Of a DNA stretch of 64,000 bases, positions 55,101 to 64,000 are shown one piece after another; the first letter of the stretch is position 1, and the number at the start of each line of letters is the position of its first letter. The notes under the pieces were generated by a model that did no database searches, had not been told where the DNA came from, and was given only the letters and a program-made list of their open reading frames with translations. A program made the position numbers and the translations under genes. This DNA comes from Butyriboletus loyo (Eukaryota > Basidiomycota > Agaricomycetes > Boletales > Boletaceae): contig JBBPSI010000123.1 in NCBI GenBank assembly GCA_038093515.1, positions 1 through 64,000 on the forward strand, read 5' to 3'.

Positions 55101-56998
55101 GGGATCGACAGGAGACGGCGATTAATATTGGGATGAGTTGTCGGTTGATTGGGGAGAGCATGAATTTGGTGCGTCGTCGTTTCGTGTGGGGGGTTATTTG
55201 TTGATGGAGGTTGCAATAGGTGACCGTCAACGAAGAGACGGCGCATGAGACGGCCGAGTTTATTTCAAAACGACTGAGTGCGATCAAGAATCAGAGGAAT
55301 AGTGGGGAGCTGGAAGACTTGGCGTTGATCATTGGTGTGTCGCGACGTTTCCTTTTCGTTCAAGGGGGGACTCATGTGGGATGTAGATGGCAAGAGTCTG
55401 ACGTTCGCGCTAGAAAAGGAGGTGTCCAAATCTTTTTTGGAGTTGGCGTTGTTGTGTAAAGCGGTCATTTGTTGTGCGTCGTGTTCTGCCTTGACGCATG
55501 ACGGGCTCTCTGACGACGCCCGTGCTTCGTCTGCGTAGGTCGAGTGTCGCCGTTGCAAAAGGCGCTCGTGGTGAAGCTCGTCAAGAAGAACCAGAACTCG
55601 ATCTTACTCGCAATCGGGGACGGTGCGAATGACGTGAGTATGATCCAGGCGGCGCATGTTGGAGTGGGCATTTCGGGCGTCGAGGTGGGTGCCGTTTGGA
55701 TGGTGGGTTGACCTGATATTTGGATGTTAAACGTTTCTGTGCCAGGGTCTCCAAGCAGCACGTTCGGCCGACATTGCGATCTCGCAGTTTCGATATCTGA
55801 AAAAGTTGCTGCTCGTGCATGGCGCGTGGAGTTATCAACGGCTGTCGAAGCTCATTCTCTGTACGTCGACCACATTTTCTGTGCTTCGAGACTTGGGGTT
55901 GATGTGAGATTTAGATTCGTTTTACAAAAACATTACGCTCTACATGACGCAGTTTTGGGTAAGGCTGCATCGCTGCCGACGTTTGGGTTTTCATTGACGG
56001 CTCCGCGCTACAGTATTCCTTCTTCAATAACTTTTCGGGGCAGATTGCCTACGAATCATGGACGATTTCGTTTTACAACGTTATCTTTACTGTCCTCCCA
56101 CCACTCGTGATCGGGATATTTGATCAGTTTGTGTCGGCGCGAGTGTTGGATCGGTACCCGCAGCTGTATTCGCTCGGACAAAAGAATGTGTTTTTCACCA
56201 AGACGGCGTTTTGGTTGTGGGTCGGGAACGCGCTGTATCACAGTCTGGCGAGTGTTTCTTTTTTGCGCGTGTATGCGTGTGGTGTGGAAGGAGGCTGATG
56301 TGACGACGACAGATTCTGTTTGGCTTTTCGGTCATTCTCTTTTGGGGTGATTTGAAGCAGGCGACAGGATTGGATTCGGGGCATTGGTTCTGGGGCACGG
56401 CGTTGTATCTCGCTGTGTTATTGACCGTGCTCGGGAAGGCTGCATTGATCTCGGAGTGCGTTTTTATTTCTCGACATCGTCCCATTGCATGCTTGTTGAC
56501 GGGATGTCCCTTTCAAGTTTGTGGACCAAATACACCGTCGCTGCCATCCCAGGCTCGTTCGTGTTCACGATGATCTTCCTCCCGCTCTACGCCGTCGTCG
56601 CCCCCGCGATCGGCTTCTCGACCGAATACGCTGGGCTCGTACCGCGTCTCTGGACGGACGCCGTCTTTTACTTTATGCTCCTCCTCTTGCCTGTCGTTTG
56701 TCTCGCGCGAGACCTGGCGTGGAAATACTATCGACGGACGTACGATCCCCGATCGTACCACATTGCACAAGAGCTACAAAAGTACAACATTCCGGATTAT
56801 CGACCTCGTCAGGAACAATTCCAAAAGGCGATCAAGAAAGTTCGGGCTGTACAGCGGATGCGACGGAATCGCGGGTTTGCGTTTAGTCAGACGGAGGGTG
56901 GGGAAAATGGTGGGAGTGGTGGGGTTGGGAGGCTGGATCAGACGAGGGTAATTCGGGCGTATGATACGTCGGAGGGTGTGAAGCCGTCGGGGTATTGA
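52120..56998 (+). CDS. P4-type ATPase, Drs2-like phospholipid flippase
   Basis: Start ATG 52,120, stop TGA 56,996; about 1,300 residues over roughly 14 exons. It moves phosphatidylserine/phosphatidylethanolamine to the cytosolic leaflet, in Drs2 at the trans-Golgi, with a Cdc50-family partner. Visible in order: acidic N-tail, [28 protein letters not shown] (actuator), ETNLKIKQ, the P4 motif [13 protein letters not shown], phosphorylation motif [13 protein letters not shown] (about 54,030; Asp is phosphorylated), [24 protein letters not shown] and [11 protein letters not shown] (nucleotide binding), [27 protein letters not shown] (about 55,618) and ten membrane segments. The C-terminus ends [13 protein letters not shown] as in Drs2 relatives. 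No lesion seen. Confidence 0.93.
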
Positions 56999-57230
56999 CG
57001 GATTGTGCTTCGAGATGTGTTGTGTGCTTTATTTTTTTTTCGTTTTTAGATGGACTTCTTTTTTTTTTGTATGCTTATTCTAGTTTTTCTTTTCTTCTTA
57101 TATGATCTCTGGGACCTGGTTCCATCATGGACATACCCCCAGTACGTACTAGCAAGTGTGCAGGGCATGATACGCACGATAATGAAATGACTCTGTTGTC
57201 CACGACTGTCGCGCTCGAATAAAAAGTCGA

Positions 57231-57323
57231 GGTCCTGCCAGGGTTCGAACCTGGGTTTTGGGAACATATCTCACCTTCTCGCGAGTCAAAATCCCAAGTG
57301 ATAGACCACTACACTACAGAACC
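57231..57323 (-). tRNA. tRNA-Gln (anticodon TTG) with a 21-nt intron
   Basis: 93 bp. The acceptor stem GGTTCTG pairs with CAGGACC (one G-T). D arm GTG..CAC with TAGTGGTCTAT; anticodon stem TGGGA/TCCCA; loop TTTTGA plus T with anticodon TTG. Between positions 37 and 38 lies CTCGCGAGAAGGTGAGATATG, the canonical site of tRNA introns. T arm CCAGG-TTCGAAC-CCTGG. Mature length 72 nt. It sits between the flippase and NDUFA12 genes. Confidence 0.93.
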
Positions 57324-57448
57324 GTTTCAGGCCCGGTCCCCATGGGAAAGGGAAGGACAGAACGACGGTGTTTATATATGTAATGGGTCAACTGCAAACG
57401 CACAAACATGGAGATGTGACGACTACAGTACACTCTAGCCTTCGTGCC

Positions 57449-58095
57449 TTATTCTCGAAATGCAACCTTTGGTCGCCAAGCGCCAATTCTCGACACGGCC
57501 GTATCGTATGGCCGGTACGCGCCCCGTGTTCCAGTCAAGTTTTCGACCCATGGCTGTTCCGTGCAAGATGCATGTCAACGGGCGTGTGATGATGGATATA
57601 TATAAAAAGAAGGACGGGCAAGGGACTTACAGCTTTCCATGATGGAGAAGCGTTCTTCACGATCTCGTCCTCTGTGGGAGGGGGTTGTCGGATGTGTTGG
57701 AGCCATGAATGCCATTCGGGAGGGACCTGGGTCGCATTGTCGTAGTGCTGCGCGAAATCAACCCATCTGTGACGACCTGGTCGGTTGACGGGGAAGGAAG
57801 GTTGAGGTTCGACGGTAGAAGTCTTTGTGAGCGTGTGGGGGCCAACGTACCTGGGACTTCGTCCTCGGGGTTCAAGTTCTCAAAGTATCGGTTGCCGAAC
57901 CTGGTCGAAATAATCATAATCATATTGGTTTCGTTTCATTTAGAATGAGCGTGTGGGATGGTCGCTGCGGGGTGCGACGTACTGATCGGTTCCGACGAGC
58001 GTGCCAGCTTTGGCATCACCGATGTACTGCATCTGATGCCACCATTGCTTTATGCCTGTTCTGCGAATATTTCGGATGTACCGCACGAAGGACAT
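57449..58095 (-). CDS. NADH:ubiquinone oxidoreductase (complex I) accessory subunit, NDUFA12/B17.2 type
   Basis: Nuclear gene for a mitochondrial inner-membrane complex I subunit. Four exons from the ATG at 58,095 (MSFVRYIRNIRRTGIKQWW) to the TAA at 57,449. Signature pieces: KAGTLVGTDQFGNRYFENL, RHRWVDFAQHYDNATQVPPEW, HSWLQHIRQPPPTEDEI and, after an intron, PWVENLTGTRGAYRPYDTA with KVAFRE at the end. Length (about 145 residues) fits the family. All splice sites are GT..AG and the conserved blocks are intact. Confidence 0.93.
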
Positions 58096-58429
58096 GATGA
58101 TGGTGTTTGAAAGTCGGAGAGGTGTTTGTACGTATTTGACGGAGCTCTATTGCTCAGCACCCGTGTGTCGCCGACATTATTATTTGCCTTCTCTCTGACG
58201 CGTACCAGAGCTTCCTAACTCTTGCTCGGGGATCATAAAGAGTCCCCGGAATATTTCCGGACGACCGCTGCGCATAACTATAACTATCTGATGGGTATCG
58301 CTCGCAAGTTTACAGAGTAGGCGAAATCTCGGATTTTACGGGTGACTGACGCGATGGATCAAGCCGCGCGATCCTCACGAGCAAGGCACCCAATATACGA
58401 ATCCCCATTCGTATATTCTCATCGATACA

Positions 58430-58800
58430 CCCGACCATACCTCAAGCAGATCATTGTCGACTGTCTGGATCCATCCGCCTCCCGCGAGAACCACCAGGGC
58501 ATCTCCGCGGCTCGGATGGAGGGACAGCGACTTTCCTACGCCCGGTCCACCCACTACGAAACTCCTCGTGCTCGGCTGGGAACGACATCCACTGATTTAC
58601 CAACTCTGCGCATGCATGATTCTGACACCTCGACGACGATATGCATGTGGATCACTTTCACCAGATCAAGAACGGTCACTACTTGTTCTCGTGATAGCGT
58701 TCCAGCTTGGGACGCAGACGCAATCTATTGTAAAGCTACACGATGTCTTCACTCCAGACGACGATCCTCCTCCTCATCCGTTACCCCCCAGATCTAGACA
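58430..58800 (+). pseudogene. ATG7-derived gene fragment
   Basis: On the plus strand the pieces YLKQIIVDCLDPSAS, a LGWRDSDFPTP-like segment and LGWERHPLIYQLCACM (the last two in another frame) match the ATG7 blocks [25 protein letters not shown] and [16 protein letters not shown] from the intact gene at 48,546-51,176. Only the middle part is present; there are frame changes and no active-site domain. It is a decayed partial duplicate. Confidence 0.6.
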
Positions 58801-59447
58801 GTGGGGTGTCGACTTCCCTTCCTCGTCTGTGAGAACCGAAACTTGATGATCTCAATGTTCAAGTACCGAATGTCCGTAGAGACAGTGCCCCGTGGGTCAC
58901 TGACAAGTTCATCGCCCCAAGTAGTCCGTACCAAATATGAATATGTAGATAGCGTTTAATGATGTCGCTGTTAGCTTGGAGCATTATGCTATGTAGATCA
59001 AGCTGATGTGTAAAACGGGAATGACCAGAATGCTACTTGTGCTTTCCACGATGAAGATACCGGCCGTTGCATCGCGATCTAACTTGAGGGCCCCAGATAC
59101 AATATTAATGTCGATCATCATATCCACTTCGAAATAAAGTTTTAGGTCTGGTTTGGGGAGAATAGGTTCCGCGCGACACAGCTGCATGATTGGCCCCCGA
59201 ATACGTGGAAGATATGGCGCAACCATGGGGCAGAAAACACGAAAGAGGACGGGCAAGAAAGGCAGGAAGTCAGGTGGTATGTCGAAGCGAATGGGGTCAA
59301 TCATGGTTGATAGAGGACCATCATGTAGAGAGGACCCTTGGAACACGGATCACTGCACAATTATGCTGGACCCTTGTATAAATGCATGCACAAGTTCTAC
59401 GTTTATATTTTGTGCGGTCGAGCTTGTTTCTAGTGGGTATCTATACG
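58801..59447. other. Intergenic, nothing recognised
   Basis: No supported gene. Frames at 58,984-59,346 (minus) and 59,153-59,458 (plus) overlap each other and have no domain content. Confidence 0.5.
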
Positions 59448-60269
59448 TTAGGGGATAGATATCGACTTTCTATACTGCGCAAGCATTTCCACACTGATCA
59501 TTTTAAGACCCCACTGGTCAGCAAAGGCTCTACAGTCGTCCCGCCGAGCCATAGTGCCCATCTCGTTGTCGTTCACGAGTTCGCACAAGACACCACCTTG
59601 GGGCTGATTTGTGAGCATGCACATATCGATGCCACATTCAGTGTGGCCTCTGCGTTCCAACACGCCGCCTTCACGTGCACGCAGTGGAACCATATGACCT
59701 GGTCGGGTGAAATCCGAGGCGATGGCGGAAGGATCAACGAGCTTCCGGGCCGTCAGGGAACGGTCATGTGCAGAAATGCCCGTCGTGGTGCCTAACCAAT
59801 GTTGAGTTAGCGACGCGTGTTCTCTAATAAGCGCAAAATGCTGCGTACCGTGCTTATAATCGACAGTGATGGTGTAAGCGGTGCGGTGTCGTTCTTGGTT
59901 ATGCGGAACCATCATCGGAATGCCGAGTTCCTCAAGGCGTTTCTGGGGCAGAGATATACAGACATATCCGCTGGGAACGTGTCAGCAGACACATGAATAT
60001 GGACGACCAGCAGACCTTGTGTGCTTGATGATCCAAGCCATTGCCTCGGTCGTACATTTGCTTGCAGACATGATGATATCACCTTCATTTTCTCTGGATT
60101 CATCGTCCATAACTACGATCGGTTGGCCGTGTGCAAAAGCAGCCAGCACATCCTCCATCGAATCGAAAGAGAACTCTGCCCGGTGCGGGAGCTCCTCTGC
60201 ACGAACGGGACGCCATGGTGGTGTCGAACCATTGAGTTTCAGAAGGGAAGATGAAGTTGCGACTGGCAT
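59448..60269 (-). CDS. RIB3: 3,4-dihydroxy-2-butanone 4-phosphate synthase (riboflavin synthesis)
   Basis: Converts ribulose-5-phosphate to 3,4-dihydroxy-2-butanone 4-phosphate plus formate, a precursor of riboflavin. Start ATG 60,269 (MPVATSSSLLKLNG), three exons. Key blocks: VVMDDESRENEGDIIMSA (acidic metal and substrate loop), CISLPQKRLEELGIPMM, TTTGISAHDRS, FTRPGHMVPLRAREGGVLER with RGHTE, and CELVNDNEMGTMARRDDC. It is monofunctional, as in fungi, with no GTP cyclohydrolase II domain. All catalytic motifs are present. It is divergent from the phosphate carrier gene (199 bp). Confidence 0.95.
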
Positions 60270-60468
60270 CGTGGTGTATGACTCAAAATACTTGCGCCGA
60301 GACCCTTGTTGCCGGCATTTCGTTCTCGGTTCTTTTCGGAATGCAAAATTTCGGCTAGGCATAACTCGCCTGGTCATTTGCTTTTTCTACAACCAGCACC
60401 AACGCTCTTTGACAGGACACCAGTCAACTCTCTCTCTCAATAGACCTTAGACCTTTAAAATATCTACC
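60270..60468. promoter_or_regulatory. Shared divergent promoter of RIB3 and the phosphate carrier
   Basis: 199 bp between start codons, pyrimidine-rich (TCAACTCTCTCTCTCAATAG) just before the carrier ATG. No TATA box identified. Co-control is an inference from spacing. Confidence 0.45.
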
Positions 60469-61636
60469 ATGTCGCATTTGGCACCATCCGGCACGTGGGA
60501 CGCACGGTATGCGTCACATCTTTTGTCGACTTTCCGTTGTTGCTGATATTTTTGTGATGTTCTGCCAGATACCTTGGCCCCGTTCCCCATGATTCTTCCT
60601 ACTACGCCAAGTGCATGCTTGGTGGTGTTCTTGCTTGCGGTGTCACGCATGCCGGTATTACACCTCTCGATGTCGCCAAATGTAACATGCAGGTTCGTCG
60701 CCGGGTTCGCTTTCATGATATTCAATTCTAAGACTGCCTTCGGTAGGTAAACCCAGCGAAATACAAGGGCCTCACATCCGCTCTTGGCACCCTCGTTCGG
60801 GAAGAGGGTCAAACTGGTATCTGGAAAGGCTTCGGTCCTACCCTCGTCGGCTACTCCCTGCAAGGGATGTTCAAGTATGGTCTCTACGAAGTGTTCAAGG
60901 ATACATACATGAACTTGGCTGGTGAGGAGACCGCCAATAAGTACAAGCCCGCTATTTGGCTGGCAGGCTCTGCATCAGCAGAGGTCTTCGCCGATATCGC
61001 TCTCTGTCCCTTTGAAATGACCAAGGTCAAGATCCAGACCAGCCCGGGCGGCACGTTCCCGACCGCCTTCGGTGCTGCTCTCCGGGAGATGAGCAAAAAC
61101 AAGGCCGCGACCAGTTACCCCTTCGGCTCTCTCGTTCCTCTGTGGTCGCGTCAAGTCAGTACACTTCGGCTTCCGTAGTGTCCACCTGACTAACCGCGTT
61201 CACTAGATCCCCTATACGATGGCCAAGTTCTTCTTCTTTGAAAAAATTGTGCAATTGTTCTACACGCACGTCTTCCCGGAGCCCAAGGACACTTACTCCA
61301 AGAGCACCCAGCTTGGTGTCACTTTTGCCTCTGGTTACCTTGCTGGTGTTGTCTGTGCTATCGTGTCACACCCAGCTGATACAGTCGTGTCGCTCATGGG
61401 CAAGCCTGCCAACAAGGGCAAGAGTATTGGGCAAATCGCATCAGAAACCGGCGCGGTCACCCTTGCCACAAAGGGTCTCGGTACGCGTGTGATCATGATC
61501 GGTACTTTGACTGGTGGGTGCAATACATGGACTCTTGCCAACGGATGCTATCCTAACTTCTTGACCAGGCTTCCAGTGGTGGATCTACGATACCTTCAAA
61601 TCCACGATGGGCCTCGGCACCACGGGTGGCAAGTAA
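60469..61636 (+). CDS. Mitochondrial phosphate carrier (SLC25 family, Mir1/PiC type)
   Basis: Imports inorganic phosphate with protons across the inner mitochondrial membrane for ATP synthesis. Start ATG 60,469, stop TAA 61,634; five exons. Three mitochondrial carrier repeats, each with the P-x-D/E signature: PLDVAKCNMQ, PFEMTKVKIQ and PADTVVSLMG. N-terminal SSYYAKCMLGGVLACGVTH, then WKGFGPTLVGYSLQGMFKYG and RQIPYTMAKFFFFEK are characteristic of phosphate rather than other carriers. The end reads FQWWIYDTFKSTMGL. The gene appears intact. Confidence 0.94.
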
Positions 61637-62051
61637 ACTCGCAAAATCTTCGCCGTTTACTCGTAGTACCGCTTTCTTTACTCCCTTGTGATAATACCTT
61701 GGTCCCAGGATGTTGTAGATGTCCAGGTCCATGAGTTAGACAGCATACCTACAGTCCTGTTACGCCCACTTGTATCGTGCACAAATAAAATTGTGTTTGA
61801 CGAAGTAACACCGTGTTTAGATACAAGGGGATTTGTGCAGGGCCCCTACCCGATATACACGGAAGTCCAATGTTTTTGCCCGCAGATACCAGGTGAGGCA
61901 GACGAGTAACCTTACCGCGCTGGTGTTGATTGGTGCAGACTCAGACTGCTGTAAACTTCCCTGAGATTTCATGGAACATGCACATAGCGCATGGATGGCA
62001 TGTTGGAGTAGGATGTAATCTACATATATGCAGCATTGCAGAACCGATGGT
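61637..62051. other. Convergent intergenic region
   Basis: Lies between the 3' ends of the phosphate carrier and uS8. It contains CAAATAAAATTG (about 61,781) as a possible polyadenylation signal for the carrier. No gene seen. Confidence 0.5.
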
Positions 62052-62707
62052 CTAGTACACATACCCCAGTATCTTGCCACCAACGTTCTTACGACGAGCC
62101 TCCTCATGGTCCAAGATACCAGATGACGTCGTCTGTAAATCCACATTCCTTCAGCGTCGCCAATCACAGTTGGTGTGATACGTACGAGGATGATGTACCC
62201 GAACCCACGGGCAGGAAGGAGCAGGTTGACCCACGTCTCGATTTGGGTCACCTGGATGTTGAAACGAGGCGAGATGACGCCCGTCTTGTTGAGTCGGCCA
62301 TTCAGCTGAATGACAATCTTTCCGGAACGATGGTCATCGATTATCTCAAATTCACCGATATAGCCTGCAAGGAGGGGTTAGTTGTCGGGTTCGTCTCATG
62401 GTCACGAAGATGGTAAAAGAGACTACAGTGGGTCTCGGCAAAAAAAAACGAAAGGAAAGGACGCTCACCATGGCGTTGCATCACGCTCAGGAATTTAACG
62501 ACGACTTTGGACGAAGGCCGGATCAGAACCTGGCGTTTTCCACGGCGCTCGGCGTTGACGATGTTTCTCTGCGACATCATTTAGATCCATCCATTCAACA
62601 ATCACGCGTTCAGTGGACTCACAAGGCAGTCGTTCTACATGGTGTATTGGTGATGCGGCATGGATATATGGAGAGTGGATACTCACCAGGACAGAAACGC
62701 GTACCAT
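62052..62707 (-). CDS. RPS22: 40S ribosomal protein uS8 (S22/S15A) with a 12-nt microexon
   Basis: Five exons: 62,707-62,687 (MVRVSVL), 62,634-62,623 (NDCL), 62,568-62,469, 62,364-62,186 and 62,132-62,052. The total is 393 nt, exactly 130 residues, the invariant eukaryotic length. The 12-nt exon is flanked by TAG and GTGAGT and restores the conserved NDxL of [19 protein letters not shown]. Later blocks: [46 protein letters not shown] and [18 protein letters not shown]. Structural protein of the small subunit near helix 21. Head-to-head with eS17. Confidence 0.95.
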
Positions 62708-63089
62708 TTTGATTGAAGAAAGGCGGGAGCAGGCAAAGATGCTTCTGGCAGGTAAGAAAGAGAATGTCAGTTACTTGCTCTGTCCGAGTGTCGTGGTGCG
62801 TAGAGCAGCCATGAGTCAAGACAGAGGCTTTGGGCGCCATGAGTCGAAAACTCCGCGCCACCATCGCTGCACGAAGTGACTGCTCACCTTTTGTGTGGGT
62901 CTTGAAAACGGAGACACGAACAATATTCGGTATGAGTGATGGAATCGGTAGGTGGTGGCTGTAATCTGCTGTATAGTACCACTCAGCCACATTTCGGGAT
63001 TTTGCGAAGAACTGCGAACTCATTGAGATTGACACCACCAGCAGCCCCAACGACAGCCTCAACGCCCTCAACGCTAATAATCGGTCACC
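62708..63089. promoter_or_regulatory. Shared divergent promoter of uS8 and eS17
   Basis: 382 bp between the two ribosomal protein start codons. It shows no ORF of its own; no known ribosomal promoter box was recognised. Coordinated expression of the two small-subunit proteins from it is inferred. Confidence 0.5.
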
Positions 63090-63766
63090 ATGGTAGGATT
63101 ATGCGCGGTATGCTCGTTGTATGCTCATCATGCTTTACTAGGGTCGTGTTCGCACCAAAACTACCAAGAGAGCCTCCCGCGTACTCATTGAAAAGTAGTG
63201 AGTGAAGTCTCGCTGCGGCACCTGGTCTCGCCTGAGTCGGTCCGCCTTGTCCAGTTACCCGCGCCTCACACTCGACTTCCACACCAACAAGCGGATCATC
63301 GATGAAGTCGTCAGTATCCCTACCCATGTTCTTCCTGCTGATTCCGATCTTGTCTTTAACCACACCGTGCATTCGTCCGCTAGGCCGTCGTCCCCTCCAA
63401 GCGTCTCAGGAACAAGATCTCTGGCTTCACGACCCACCTCATGAAGCGTATCCAACGTGGCCCGGTTCGTGGTATCTCTTTTAAGCTGCAGGAGGAGGAA
63501 CGCGAGCGAAAAGACAACTACGTCCCCGAGGTCTCTGCGCTCGACACGAGCGCGACCGGACTTGAGTTGGATAATGATACTTCTGTGCGTCCCTCCACCC
63601 GCGTCCGAGATCAGGGTGTTGACTCACTGAATCGGTAAATTGGTAGGACATGCTCAAAGCCCTCAACTTTGACATACCGCACAATGTCGTCCCAGTGACT
63701 ATCGCGCAGCCTGAGCGGGCGCCCCGTAGGGAGCGGCGCAACGTGCCGGGTGCAGCGCGGTCATAA
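63090..63766 (+). CDS. RPS17: 40S ribosomal protein eS17
   Basis: Five exons: 63,090-63,092 (the ATG alone), 63,142-63,197, 63,255-63,309, 63,384-63,584 and 63,647-63,766. They sum to 435 nt, 144 residues, matching the family. Sequence: [75 protein letters not shown] and YVPEVSALD. The start codon is separated from the rest by a 49-nt intron (donor GTAGGA). A structural component of the small ribosomal subunit. Confidence 0.95.
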
Positions 63767-64000
63767 AAATCAATTACAAGCTTTGTGACCTACCAGAGAG
63801 ACGAGATGATCCTGCTTTAACATGTTTATGCTGTATCCCAGTCTGATTTTGCGACCAATGAGAAAAGTGGCACTAGTGGTAGATATCTAATAGTGTGCAT
63901 TGTTCAGAGTCGGGGCCCAGTGAGAACTTGGTTCAAGAGGGCCCATCTACAAAATCCCATGGCCAGATACTCTTCCAGCTCGGTGTTATTGGTGCCATGT
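63767..64000. other. Right edge, no feature recognised
   Basis: 3' flank of eS17; nothing supported in the remaining 234 bp. Confidence 0.5.

Noticed and set aside
62880..62930. A VRVSVF stretch on the minus strand upstream of uS8, looking like a second uS8 start
   Set aside because: It is not followed by the conserved NDxL sequence and is not needed to reach 130 residues; probably coincidence in the promoter.
1..64000. CRISPR arrays, bacterial operons or phage modules
   Set aside because: No regularly spaced direct repeats of CRISPR type; genes have spliceosomal introns and eukaryotic families throughout.

Overview
The window is nuclear DNA of a filamentous basidiomycete, most likely an Agaricomycete; a Rhizoctonia/Ceratobasidium-like species is an inference from the style of the retroelements and genes. 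The support is short GT..AG introns (about 45-80 nt), many per gene, conserved eukaryotic genes (ATG7, eL14, uS8, eS17, P4-ATPase, mitochondrial phosphate carrier, RIB3, NDUFA12), an intron-containing tRNA-Gln, and chromodomain Ty3/gypsy retrotransposons.

Bases 1-28,703 are a retrotransposon graveyard. From the left: the 3' end of one element (third ORF plus LTR), the broken third ORF and candidate LTR of a second family, and a decayed plus-strand gypsy element (G1). Then comes one minus-strand gypsy element (G2, 8,407-28,703) split into pieces by later insertions. Its gag gene alone holds four: a 520-bp solo LTR (11,403-11,922), a complete 7.46-kb element B (12,039-19,497), another copy of the 520-bp LTR (20,230-20,749) and a 7.2-kb element D (20,836-28,062). 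Three of these have perfect 5-bp target duplications (TTGCC, GATAC, GAGGC) and D has one with a single mismatch. B and D carry second-level insertions (16,511-16,928 and 25,375-25,885). Element B has an extra ORF after pol encoding a triple zinc-knuckle protein. Element D has a gag-pol reading frame whose first ~560 residues are not a recognisable Gag.

Bases 28,704-48,000 are a sparse host region: an unrecognised multi-exon gene, an IMPACT/UPF0029-domain protein, glucosamine-6-phosphate deaminase, an EgtB-like DinB/FGE-fold protein without the methyltransferase domain of fungal Egt1, a small PARP-like ADP-ribosyltransferase, an HxxxD-type acyltransferase, and decayed sHSP and WD40 genes.

Bases 47,565-63,766 are a gene-dense, conserved segment: a membrane protein, ATG7, eL14, a Drs2-like phospholipid flippase, tRNA-Gln, NDUFA12, an ATG7-derived relic, RIB3, the mitochondrial phosphate carrier, uS8 and eS17. 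Several of these are divergent pairs on short shared promoters (eL14/flippase, RIB3/phosphate carrier, uS8/eS17). Exon models were derived by hand from splice signals and conserved protein families; no database search was possible.
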